A stretch of DNA of 64,000 bases from Lysinibacillus odysseyi (GTDB lineage: Bacteria > Bacillota > Bacilli > Bacillales_A > Planococcaceae): assembly GCA_014595895.1 (NCBI GenBank), contig JABUKB010000002.1, forward strand, positions 222,868-286,867, in the 5' to 3' direction. Under the pieces are notes generated by a model. The model saw nothing but the letters and a program-made list of their open reading frames with translations. It was not told where the DNA came from and made no database searches. The position numbers and the translations under genes are program-made. Shown piece after piece: positions 57,530 to 64,000 of this stretch. Every line of letters begins with the position of its first letter. Positions within the stretch are counted from its first letter, which is position 1.

Positions 57530-58639
57530 CTAGTAAGGTAAACGAATCAGCAGCTCTGTTCCCTTACCAATTTCACTCACCCAATCTGCCGTTCCTCCTA
57601 GTGATTCTGCCCGATCCCGAATCGATTGCAGCCCTATAGATGGCAATCCTTTATGGGAATCTACTACAAAACCTCTTCCTTCATCCTTTACAACCAGTAA
57701 GACGTCTGTCTGTGTTACTGTAACAAATAACTGCACATCCGTAACGCCTGCATGACGCCTTACATTATTTAAAGCTTCCTGTGCCATGCGGAAGAGTGCT
57801 TCCTCTACTCTGGAAGGAAACTGCAGCACACCGTTAACATTCACTTGTATGTTTAAGCCAAGCATTTCCGCGTAGACTTTGATCGCTTCTAGAATGCCGC
57901 TTTCCAACCCATGCGGACGCAATTGCCAAATCAGGGCGCGCATTTCATTGAGTGCTTCTTGTGTTAGATTCTGAATTTCTTTAAAAGTTCCTTTAATATC
58001 TGTATCATCCGTCATCTCTACACCTGCCCGTGCTGTCAATGTAACAGAAAAGAGCAGTTGATTGACTGAATCGTGTAAATCTCTCGCTAAACGATTTCGT
58101 TCCTGCACAAGGGCAATTTTCTGCTGTTCATTGACCAGCAAAATACGCTTGATTGCGGAGCCTAGCTGAAAGGCCACTGATTCTAATAAATCCAAGTCAG
58201 CCTCCGTAAAGCTGACCGTATCTTTGCTCGCTACATTCAAAATACCAAACTTCTCTTGCCCTGACTGAAGTGGTACTGTTGCATGATGCGTAATCCCTTG
58301 TGGGTCTCCAGTTTCCGCCTCAATAGCAGCTTCAATCCGCTGACATTCTATAATATTAGAAGCTCGCTTTAATTCATCCTTACGAAATTTCGAAACACAC
58401 CAGCAGCCGCCGCTTTGTAAATATTCACATCCGTTGTAGCTGAGTGCATCTGGCAGGTTTTCATGCGCTATGAGCTCTGCCTTTCCTTTATGATTGACTA
58501 GAAAAATCCACCCTGTATCAAATTTCGTACCACTTAGAAATTTCCCTAATGCCTCTTTTAACATCGGAAGCATTTCCGTCTCTTCGTTTAATAATTCTGC
58601 AATTTCTTTTAAAATAGTTATGTTTGAATCATTATTCAC
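57530..58639 (-). CDS. yhcY: GAF-containing histidine kinase YhcY
   Basis: 369 residues, soluble. An N-terminal GAF domain (about 15-165) contains cysteines (YNGCEYLQSGGCWCVSKF) that could sense redox or bind metal. A HisKA_3 domain with ERNRLARDLHDSVNQLLFS and a HATPase domain (EALNNVRRHAGVTD, VKDEGRGF) follow. GTG 58639 (MNNDSN) has AAGGTGA upstream; I prefer it to the ATG at 58660, which lacks a ribosome site. Pair with yhcZ as in B. subtilis; the signal is unknown. Confidence 0.9.
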   Translation of the reverse strand: MNNDSNITILKEIAELLNEETEMLPMLKEALGKFLSGTKFDTGWIFLVNHKGKAELIAHENLPDALSYNGCEYLQSGGCWCVSKFRKDELKRASNIIECQRIEAAIEAETGDPQGITHHATVPLQSGQEKFGILNVASKDTVSFTEADLDLLESVAFQLGSAIKRILLVNEQQKIALVQERNRLARDLHDSVNQLLFSVTLTARAGVEMTDDTDIKGTFKEIQNLTQEALNEMRALIWQLRPHGLESGILEAIKVYAEMLGLNIQVNVNGVLQFPSRVEEALFRMAQEALNNVRRHAGVTDVQLFVTVTQTDVLLVVKDEGRGFVVDSHKGLPSIGLQSIRDRAESLGGTADWVSEIGKGTELLIRLPY

Positions 58640-58849
58640 ATGATCACCTTCTTTATCCATCTATAGCATAAAAGCCTAGTTTCCGCAAATAGGAAGATAT
58701 CATCACAATCGTACGAGTTCACAGAAACTTCATCCTTTGTCTATCTTTTTTCCTTATTTTTCATCTTCACTTCGAAACAATTTACTTCTTTCATAAGAGG
58801 CTCTATAATTTAGAAAGTAATTTACTTTAATCAGATTAGGAGTATAGCA

Positions 58850-59275
58850 ATGAAGAAGCAATTAGAAAATAGTTTGCTGATCATATGGGGCACATCTCTT
58901 ATTGCCACACTAGGTTCATTATACTTTTCAGAAGTACGAGATTTTATTCCATGTGAAATGTGCTGGTATCAGCGTATTTTAATGTATCCAATTGTGATTT
59001 TAACAACTGTTGCCTACATACAAAAAAATGCACGTATCGCCGTTACAACAGCCGTTTTTGCTTGTATTGGCGGAGCGATTTCCCTTTATCATTACGGTAT
59101 TCAAAAAGTGCCCTTTTTACAAGAGACTGCACCGGCATGTGGACAAGTTTCGTGCACAGGGTCTTATATTAACTGGTTAGGTTTTATTACGATACCCTTC
59201 CTTGCACTCACTGCATTTGCTATCATTGCAGGTGTAAGTTTTTATATGCTGAAGGTATTAAAGGAGGAAAAATAA
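58850..59275 (+). CDS. bdbC: Disulfide oxidoreductase BdbC (DsbB-like)
   Basis: 141 residues, four helices. Redox pairs CEMCWYQRILMYP (CxxC near residue 38) and CGQVSCTGSYINWLGFITIPF (Cys pair near residue 97). Reoxidises an extracytoplasmic thiol oxidase using quinone. The partner gene starts 1 bp after its stop codon. Confidence 0.94.
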   Translation: MKKQLENSLLIIWGTSLIATLGSLYFSEVRDFIPCEMCWYQRILMYPIVILTTVAYIQKNARIAVTTAVFACIGGAISLYHYGIQKVPFLQETAPACGQVSCTGSYINWLGFITIPFLALTAFAIIAGVSFYMLKVLKEEK

Positions 59276-59276
59276 G

Positions 59277-59741
59277 TTGAAGAAATTAGTGATTATCGGG
59301 GCTGTTATCGTCTTGTTATTTGCTGTTATTCTTGTATTGCAAAATCAATCAAACAGCGATAAGCTAGCGAACAACCCGTATGATACAGATAATTTACAAC
59401 AGCCTACAATTGATTTATTGGATGATAAAAATTACCAAAACATCATTCTTCCAGCTGATTTAGAGACAAAAATTGAATCAGGCGAGGGAGTATTCGGCTA
59501 TATGTTCAGCCCTACATGTTCACACTGTAAAGCATTTACACCAAAATTAATGCCAATTGCTGAAGAATTGGATATTCAAATCGATCAGTTAAATGTTTTA
59601 GAATATGAAAATGCTTGGACTACTTATAATATTAAAGCAACACCTACATTAATCTATTTTGAAAATGGTGAGGAAGTAAACCGTTTAGTAGGCAATGCGG
59701 ATGAAGCTACACTTCGTCAATTTTTTGCAAGCGTTCAATAA
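59277..59741 (+). CDS. Membrane-anchored thioredoxin-like protein
   Basis: 154 residues: N-terminal membrane helix (LVIIGAVIVLLFAVILVLQ) and a thioredoxin fold with FSPTCSHCKAFTPKLMPIAEEL (CSHC near residue 80) and the cis-proline in KATPTLIYF. TTG start with AAAGGAGG upstream, one base behind bdbC. Probably the substrate-side partner of BdbC in disulfide formation, though CSHC could also serve reduction. Confidence 0.85.
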   Translation: MKKLVIIGAVIVLLFAVILVLQNQSNSDKLANNPYDTDNLQQPTIDLLDDKNYQNIILPADLETKIESGEGVFGYMFSPTCSHCKAFTPKLMPIAEELDIQIDQLNVLEYENAWTTYNIKATPTLIYFENGEEVNRLVGNADEATLRQFFASVQ

Positions 59742-59802
59742 ATAAAGTATGATTATAACCATTTTTAGCCCATATTTGCTATAATGGCTACTATGAATAG
59801 AC

Positions 59803-59843
59803 AGAGGCTGTCCGAAATTTTTTCAGACAGCCTCTTTCTTTTT
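59803..59843 (+). terminator. Terminator or leader hairpin ahead of the pseudouridine synthase gene
   Basis: AGAGGCTGTC / GACAGCCTCT stem followed by TTCTTTTT. A perfect TATAAT box lies upstream at 59780-59785, so this hairpin may end the bdbC operon or act within the next gene's leader. Confidence 0.75.
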
Positions 59844-59860
59844 GAACTGGAGGAATGAAA

Positions 59861-60694
59861 ATGTTTCACTACACAATTGTTCGCGACGGCGAAACCGTAG
59901 AAGATTTATTGCGTACAACTTGGCGTTTAGGCAAAAAAACTGTGCATGAACTGCGCATGGCGAAAGCTGTAACCGTGAATGGTGAGCCTGTACTTTGGAA
60001 AGAACCATTAGCTGCTGGCACAGTATTAAAATTCGAGTTTGCCATTCCAGCTTCTAGCTACAAACCTACTGCTGCTTGCAATGTAGCAATACGCTACGAA
60101 GATGAGCATTGTTTAATTGTTTCAAAACCAAAAGGGATGGCGACTCATCCAAACGAACCTGGTGATACAGACACGTGTATGAATCACGTGATGCGTTATG
60201 TACAAGACCAAGGCGGTGTCTATGCCGAGCACGTCCATCGTCTCGACCAAGGAACAAAAGGTTTATTGCTTGTCGCAAAGCATCCTATAGCTAAGTCTGT
60301 GATGGACCGTATGATTGAAGAAAAAACGATTACCCGCACGTATGCTGCGGAAGTGCAAGGGAATATTCGATCAGAGAGTGGTACGATTAATGAACCGATA
60401 GGCAAGGATCGCCACCATAATACGCGCCGCGTTGTATCTCCTACAGGTCAGCATGCCGTGACACATTACGAAGTGGTCAAGCGTTTCAAAGGGACTTGTA
60501 TCGTTCATTTAGTCTTGGAAACAGGACGCACCCATCAAATCCGTGTTCACCTAGCCCATATTGGTCACCCTATTGTTGGCGATACGATGTATAATGCCCG
60601 CGAAACAGCTTCAGGTGATTATGAACTACACGCCATTCGATTAGAGTTCCAGCATCCTTTCCTAAACGAAATCACAACTGTAGAAGATCGATAA
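59861..60694 (+). CDS. RluA-family pseudouridine synthase (YhcT-like)
   Basis: 277 residues: N-terminal S4-like segment (DLLRTTWRLGKKTVHELRMAKAVTVNGEPV) and catalytic domain with the active-site Asp in EHVHRLDQGTKGLLLVAK near residue 124, then GRTHQIRVHLAHIGHPIVGD. Usual members have HRLDRDTSGL; here HRLDQGTKGL keeps the Asp but changes neighbours. ATG 59861 has GGAGG at seven bases. Targets rRNA or tRNA uridines; the site is unknown. Confidence 0.9.
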   Translation: MFHYTIVRDGETVEDLLRTTWRLGKKTVHELRMAKAVTVNGEPVLWKEPLAAGTVLKFEFAIPASSYKPTAACNVAIRYEDEHCLIVSKPKGMATHPNEPGDTDTCMNHVMRYVQDQGGVYAEHVHRLDQGTKGLLLVAKHPIAKSVMDRMIEEKTITRTYAAEVQGNIRSESGTINEPIGKDRHHNTRRVVSPTGQHAVTHYEVVKRFKGTCIVHLVLETGRTHQIRVHLAHIGHPIVGDTMYNARETASGDYELHAIRLEFQHPFLNEITTVEDR

Positions 60695-60695
60695 A

Positions 60696-60729
60696 AATAA
60701 ACCGTGCCGAGTTGGCACGGTTTATTTTA
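60696..60729 (+). terminator. Terminator of the pseudouridine synthase gene
   Basis: AAACCGTGCC / GGCACGGTTT stem with T-rich tail. Confidence 0.85.
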
Positions 60730-60790
60730 TTAATTATGAATCGAGGAAGTTTCTTTGTTTTCATCCTGCTTCATACTTCTGCTAAAGATA

Positions 60791-61621
60791 TTAAAAATCA
60801 AAATGGAAGTTTTCCGGGTCCTGTCCAAAACGTTGATTGCGGTTTAAGCTATTTAACGTAGCCATATCCTCATCTGTTAACGTAAAATCAAAAATTTGGG
60901 CATTTTCTTCAATACGTGATGGAGTCACTGATTTTGGAATGACTAAAACATCATTTTGCAAATGCCAGCGCAGTACTACTTGTGCAGCTGTTTTCTCGTA
61001 CTTTTCCCCAATTTGCTGGATGGTTGTATCGGTTAACACTCCCCCGCGCCCTAATGGCGACCAAGCTGTCACAGCAATGTTATTTTCCGTACAAAACGTC
61101 CGCAATGGCTGCTGTGAAAGATACGGATGGAGCTCCACTTGATTAACTACTGGTGGTGTATTGGCTGAGTGTAGTAGTTGTTTTAAATGCACTTCATGGT
61201 GATTAGAAACACCTGGCACTCGAATAAGCTTTTCATCATATAAACGCTCAATCGCTCGGTACGTATCGACAAATTTATCAGCTATCGCCCAGTGCGTTAA
61301 ATATAAATCTATATACTCTACATTTAATTTTTTTAATGATACTTCAAAAGCTTTTAATGTACGATCATAGCCTTGATTGCTATTCCATACCTTTGTCGTT
61401 ATAAATAGTTCTTCTCGTGGTACTCCTGCATGACGAATGGCTTCTCCCACTTGCTCTTCGTTATAGTAAAGAGCTGCTGTATCAATCGCACGATATCCTA
61501 CTTGAATCGCTTTTGTAATCGCTGCAATCGTTTCCTCAGGGTCTGTCATTTTATAAACACCCAACCCTACCAGCGGCATTTCTACCCCGTTCGCTAATGT
61601 TTTCGTTGATTGTAAATGCAT
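60791..61621 (-). CDS. Aldo-keto reductase
   Basis: 276 residues. N-terminal hairpin LANGVEMPLVGLGVYKM, the catalytic set Asp (RAIDTAALYYNEEQVG), Tyr (ALYYN), Lys (FITTKVWN) and His (LYLTHWAI), and the cofactor stretch VLVIPKSVTPSRIEEN. Close to Bacillus YtbE/YvgN glyoxal or methylglyoxal reductases. ATG 61621 has GAGGAGTG upstream. NADPH-dependent detoxification of reactive carbonyls is likely. Confidence 0.92.
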   Translation of the reverse strand: MHLQSTKTLANGVEMPLVGLGVYKMTDPEETIAAITKAIQVGYRAIDTAALYYNEEQVGEAIRHAGVPREELFITTKVWNSNQGYDRTLKAFEVSLKKLNVEYIDLYLTHWAIADKFVDTYRAIERLYDEKLIRVPGVSNHHEVHLKQLLHSANTPPVVNQVELHPYLSQQPLRTFCTENNIAVTAWSPLGRGGVLTDTTIQQIGEKYEKTAAQVVLRWHLQNDVLVIPKSVTPSRIEENAQIFDFTLTDEDMATLNSLNRNQRFGQDPENFHFDF

Positions 61622-61769
61622 ATAACCACTCCTCAAATTAAACTATTTCTATTATACCAACTTTTTGACAGGAACAACATTTCCTCCCCCTAAGGCTCAT
61701 TATTTTATCCTGCTTGCATTATCTATGGTAAAATAGAAAAATCGTAATAATAGAAAGGGTTTTCGAAAG

Positions 61770-62108
61770 ATGGAATATATTATTGCACTGGTCATTGTCA
61801 TTTTTTTGACGTGGAAATGGATGCCTCCAAAAGGAGTACAATCGATTACAACAAAACAATTAAAAGAACAATTGCATGAAGATAAAATTTGGCTGGATGT
61901 GCGGACGCCACAAGAATATCAGGCACGTCATATCGAGTCATTTCAAAATATACCACTCGGCAGTGATTTCTCTTCTCTACCAAAGGATCGAGAAATCGTC
62001 GTGATTTGCCAAAGTGGACTGCGTAGCATTCAGGCATGTAAACAACTCAAGAAATTAGGATATACCAATATTACAAATGTACGCCGGGGTATGAATGATT
62101 GGCGATAA
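61770..62108 (+). CDS. Membrane-anchored rhodanese-like protein
   Basis: 112 residues. N-terminal membrane helix (YIIALVIVIFLTWKWMP) and rhodanese domain (WLDVRTPQEYQARHIESFQNIPLG, active Cys in VICQSGLRSIQACKQL near residue 86). Sulfur-transfer or sulfide handling at the membrane. AAAGGG upstream of the ATG. Confidence 0.9.
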   Translation: MEYIIALVIVIFLTWKWMPPKGVQSITTKQLKEQLHEDKIWLDVRTPQEYQARHIESFQNIPLGSDFSSLPKDREIVVICQSGLRSIQACKQLKKLGYTNITNVRRGMNDWR

Positions 62109-62151
62109 AAAAGGCAGACCTAGTTGAAATTCGACTAGGTCTACGTTTTTG
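62108..62151. terminator. Bidirectional terminator
   Basis: GCAGACCTAGTTGAA / TTCGACTAGGTCTAC near-perfect stem with A and T runs, between the rhodanese gene and the small minus-strand gene. Confidence 0.8.
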
Positions 62152-62159
62152 AAAGACTA

Positions 62160-62324
62160 CTATTGTTGTGGTCTTTTTCCATATTTTTTATCATTCCTAT
62201 CAAATTGTATAGGATCTGACTCTCTCGGATCATCCGATTCATGTTTCTGCGCCATCTCTTTTCCTAATTCCTTTAACTCATCCATCGTATTGGCCATGTT
62301 GCCATTTTCAACTTTTTCTTTCAT
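62160..62324 (-). CDS. Small charged hydrophilic protein
   Basis: 54 residues rich in Glu, Lys, Asp and Gln (MKEKVENGNMANTMDELKELG..., ending RNDKKYGKRPQQ), no hydrophobic segment. A very strong ribosome site (GGAGGAGG) lies eight bases upstream. Unknown family; composition suggests a disordered or stress-type protein. Confidence 0.7.
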   Translation of the reverse strand: MKEKVENGNMANTMDELKELGKEMAQKHESDDPRESDPIQFDRNDKKYGKRPQQ

Positions 62325-62469
62325 TTCTATCCTCCTCCTTTTTTGATTGTATTATCCCCTCTTTGTCTGCATTCGAACCATTATTGCCACAAATTATTAA
62401 TGGTCAAGCTAGTTCTTATGCGATATACTGTATAGAAGAGATTACCATTTATATGAGGAGGATTCTTTC

Positions 62470-62565
62470 ATGCGCTTAATTTTATGTCTTGGAGTAACAG
62501 TAGCATTCTTAGCTTCTATCTTCACTGCAGGTTACGAAGGGAAACCATTTTCACAAGAAAAATAA
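62470..62565 (+). CDS. Single-helix membrane micropeptide
   Basis: 31 residues: MRLILCLGVTVAFLASIFTAG helix and a short polar end (YEGKPFSQEK). GAGGAGG lies upstream of the ATG and a strong terminator downstream, so it looks like a real monocistronic gene. Function unknown. Confidence 0.65.
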   Translation: MRLILCLGVTVAFLASIFTAGYEGKPFSQEK

Positions 62566-62577
62566 TCTTTTAATTTA

Positions 62578-62624
62578 AAAAGGAAACGTTTTGGCCATGC
62601 TGTCTGAAACGTTTCCTTTTTTCT
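62578..62624 (+). terminator. Terminator after the micropeptide gene
   Basis: AAAAGGAAACGTTT / AAACGTTTCCTTTT stem and T run. Confidence 0.85.
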
Positions 62625-62706
62625 TGACTTCTTTTATATTTTCACTTATATTAAGTTACATAAAGTAAGTTAGTATAAAATAATAATCTATGAGGAGTTT
62701 TTTATT

Positions 62707-63585
62707 ATGACAACAGCCTTTCATAAAAAGCCTAATCAATATGTATCGCATGTGCAATTGAAGGTTTCCAATTTACAACGTTCCATTGAGTACTATAAAA
62801 CAATTATTGGTTTTGATGTTTTAGAACAAACGGCGGATACAGCCTATTTAACATTCGATGGCAAGACGAGTTTATTATCCCTGGTGGAAGTACCAAATGC
62901 TATTTCTTCTCAAGGGTTTACGGGTTTATATCATTTCGCACTACTATTACCTACTCGCAAGGATTTAGGAAATGTAATTCAGCACTTCATTAAACATAAT
63001 GTGCGCATCGGTGCCGGCGATCACCATGTGAGTGAAGCAATTTACTTAAATGATCCAGATGGAAATGGCATTGAAATCTATGCTGATCGCCCAACAGATT
63101 ATTGGAAATGGGATGCTCAAGATCACGTTTACATGACGACTGAGCAAGTAAATATCCAGTCTGTCTTAGCGGAAGCGGACGGCAAGTGGGATGGCTTACC
63201 AGAAGGCACAGTAATGGGTCATATTCACCTTTCTGTAAGTGATCTAGATAAAACAGAAGCATTCTATACAAATCTGTTAAATTATGATGTCGTAACGCGT
63301 TACGGCGGTCAAGCTTTATTTATCTCTACAGGTAAGTATCATCACCACATTGGTTTAAATACATGGCATAGCCAAGGCCGCCCAGCTCTTCCAGAGAACG
63401 CTGTTGGTCTTGCTTCATACACAGTCGTATTAAAAGATGATGAATATGCAGAACAGATTAAAAGCGCACTACAAGCTGCTGGAGCAGTCGTAGAAGATAT
63501 AGCATCATTACCATACGGCGGTCAAGCAAAGTTCTCTACAATCGATCCTAGTGGGATTCGTATTATCTTTACAACAGAAGAATAA
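62707..63585 (+). CDS. Two-domain VOC dioxygenase, CatE-like
   Basis: 292 residues with two glyoxalase/VOC modules (about 10-130 and 168-285). Metal-ligand positions: HVQLKVSNLQRSIEYY, LYHFALLLP, NDPDGNGIEIYADRP in the first module, and MGHIHLSVSDLDKTEAFY, HHIGLNTW and STIDPSGIRIIF in the second. B. subtilis CatE (catechol 2,3-dioxygenase) has this layout; substrate here is unproven. The expected final Glu of the second module is replaced by an Ile-Arg-Ile context. Confidence 0.83.
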   Translation: MTTAFHKKPNQYVSHVQLKVSNLQRSIEYYKTIIGFDVLEQTADTAYLTFDGKTSLLSLVEVPNAISSQGFTGLYHFALLLPTRKDLGNVIQHFIKHNVRIGAGDHHVSEAIYLNDPDGNGIEIYADRPTDYWKWDAQDHVYMTTEQVNIQSVLAEADGKWDGLPEGTVMGHIHLSVSDLDKTEAFYTNLLNYDVVTRYGGQALFISTGKYHHHIGLNTWHSQGRPALPENAVGLASYTVVLKDDEYAEQIKSALQAAGAVVEDIASLPYGGQAKFSTIDPSGIRIIFTTEE

Positions 63586-63589
63586 TTTT

Positions 63590-63624
63590 ATAGATGTCTC
63601 TCTTATTAGGGAGGCATCTTTTTT
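63590..63624 (+). terminator. Terminator of the catE-like gene
   Basis: AGATGTCTCTC / GGGAGGCATCT stem followed by six T. Confidence 0.75.
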
Positions 63625-63768
63625 ATGGTATAAGTGAAGTTATGATGGGAATCCGGATTAAGAAGGTTGGTCGCTTTCATTATAGGAAATAAAGTGGGGT
63701 TTTTTTATGTATTAATTACGATAACTCTATAAATATTTATAAAGACTATCTATAATTTCTAGAAAAAT

Positions 63769-63808
63769 AAAAAAAGCCCAAAACGATTAGTATCGTTCTG
63801 GACTTTTT
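63769..63808 (-). terminator. Terminator of the tRNA cluster
   Basis: Minus-strand hairpin AAGTCCAGAACGATAC / CGTTTTGGGCTT with T run, just beyond tRNA-Glu. Confidence 0.8.
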
Positions 63809-63810
63809 AT

Positions 63811-63882
63811 GACCCGTACGGGATTCGAACCCGTGTTACCGCCGTGAAAGGGCGGTGTCTTAACCACTTGACCAACGGGCCG
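63811..63882 (-). tRNA. tRNA-Glu (anticodon TTC)
   Basis: Minus strand starts GGCCCGTTGGTCAAG. The acceptor arm closes with ACGGGTC plus discriminator A, the anticodon loop reads CTTTCAC (TTC), and the T arm contains GGTTCGAATCC. CCA is not encoded. Confidence 0.95.
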
Positions 63883-63883
63883 T

Positions 63884-63958
63884 GGCTCCGAAGGCAGGAC
63901 TCGAACCTGCGACCTGCCGGTTAACAGCCGGATGCTCTACCAACTGAGCTACTTCGGA
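63884..63958 (-). tRNA. tRNA-Asn (anticodon GTT)
   Basis: TCCGAAGTAGCTCAG start with matching CTTCGGA acceptor strand, anticodon loop CTGTTAA (GTT), T arm GGTTCGAGTCC, discriminator G and an encoded CCA end. Confidence 0.95.
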
Positions 63959-63967
63959 ATAATTGTA

Positions 63968-64000
63968 TGGTGGGCCTAAATGGACTCGAACCATCGACCT
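63968..64000 (-). tRNA. tRNA 3' part, probably tRNA-Ile (cut by window edge)
   Basis: Only the variable-loop edge, T arm (GGTTCGAGTCC) and acceptor strand TAGGCCC-A-CCA are present. This matches the 3' end of Bacillus tRNA-Ile(GAT), whose 5' strand is GGGCCT..., but the anticodon lies outside. Confidence 0.6.

Noticed and set aside
1..64000. CRISPR array, prophage or integrated plasmid
   Set aside because: No regularly spaced direct repeats, integrase, capsid or replication genes were found; gene order is largely the conserved Bacillales backbone.

Overview
The window is ordinary chromosome of a low-GC, Gram-positive, spore-forming rod of the Bacillales. Gene content and gene order follow the Bacillus subtilis yhc-yhd-yhe-yha-yhg-yhf backbone, but many TTG starts, the gene complement and the local rearrangements fit the Planococcaceae/Caryophanaceae (Lysinibacillus, Solibacillus and relatives) better than Bacillus itself. 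The genus is an inference. No prophage, CRISPR array, rRNA gene or intact insertion sequence was seen.

Left part (1-14.9 kb, almost all on the minus strand): partial lgt with hprK, a c-type cytochrome lipoprotein (cccB) with a YitT-family membrane protein, an EAL-HDOD protein, a propeller protein with a truncated S9 hydrolase domain, the acyl-CoA ligase lcfB, a BceRSAB-type peptide-sensing and detoxification module with a decayed ORF inside it, an agmatinase/formimidoylglutamase-like enzyme, lipoate ligase lplJ and the tiny zinc-finger gene yhfH.

Middle part (14.9-35.4 kb): yhgE with its TetR regulator yhgD and two matching operator-like dyads; a four-gene operon (propeller lipoprotein, response regulator, histidine kinase, YtkA-like lipoprotein) lying between yhgD and the haem genes hemEHY; hmoB; the ecsAB exporter; hit; yhaH; scoC; a DUF3267 gene; prsA; phnA/yjdM; a TetR gene; serC; yhaM and yhzD. 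Apart from the sensor operon this is the conserved hem-ecs-hit-sco-prsA-yhaM neighbourhood.

Right part (35.5-64 kb): a yhaR-like enoyl-CoA hydratase; serA behind a T-box and a candidate PurR operator; a region with two different small repeat families around a HAD phosphatase, a DUF3006/secreted beta-lactamase-fold pair and alkaline phosphatase; hemZ; yheA, yheB and yheE; a MerR gene with a start-site frameshift followed by a CorC/CNNM transporter; the heterodimeric multidrug exporter bmrCD behind a leader peptide and attenuator; a second CorC/CNNM paralog; a CDF metal exporter; the two-component pair yhcYZ; bdbC with a thioredoxin-like partner; an RluA-type pseudouridine synthase; an aldo-keto reductase; a rhodanese; a catE-like dioxygenase; and the 3' end of a tRNA cluster (Glu, Asn, probably Ile).

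The most interesting signals are regulatory. Both CorC/CNNM paralogs carry a hairpin placed exactly between a strong Shine-Dalgarno sequence and a TTG start, with unrelated hairpin sequences but the same geometry. bmrCD has a 19-codon leader ORF with two terminator-like hairpins. serA combines a T-box with a PurBox-like inverted pair. Two copies of a structured 155-190 bp mobile repeat flanked by TTTAT resemble the bcr1 repeats known from the Bacillus cereus group. Start codons were chosen from Shine-Dalgarno placement, so several differ from the longest ORF.
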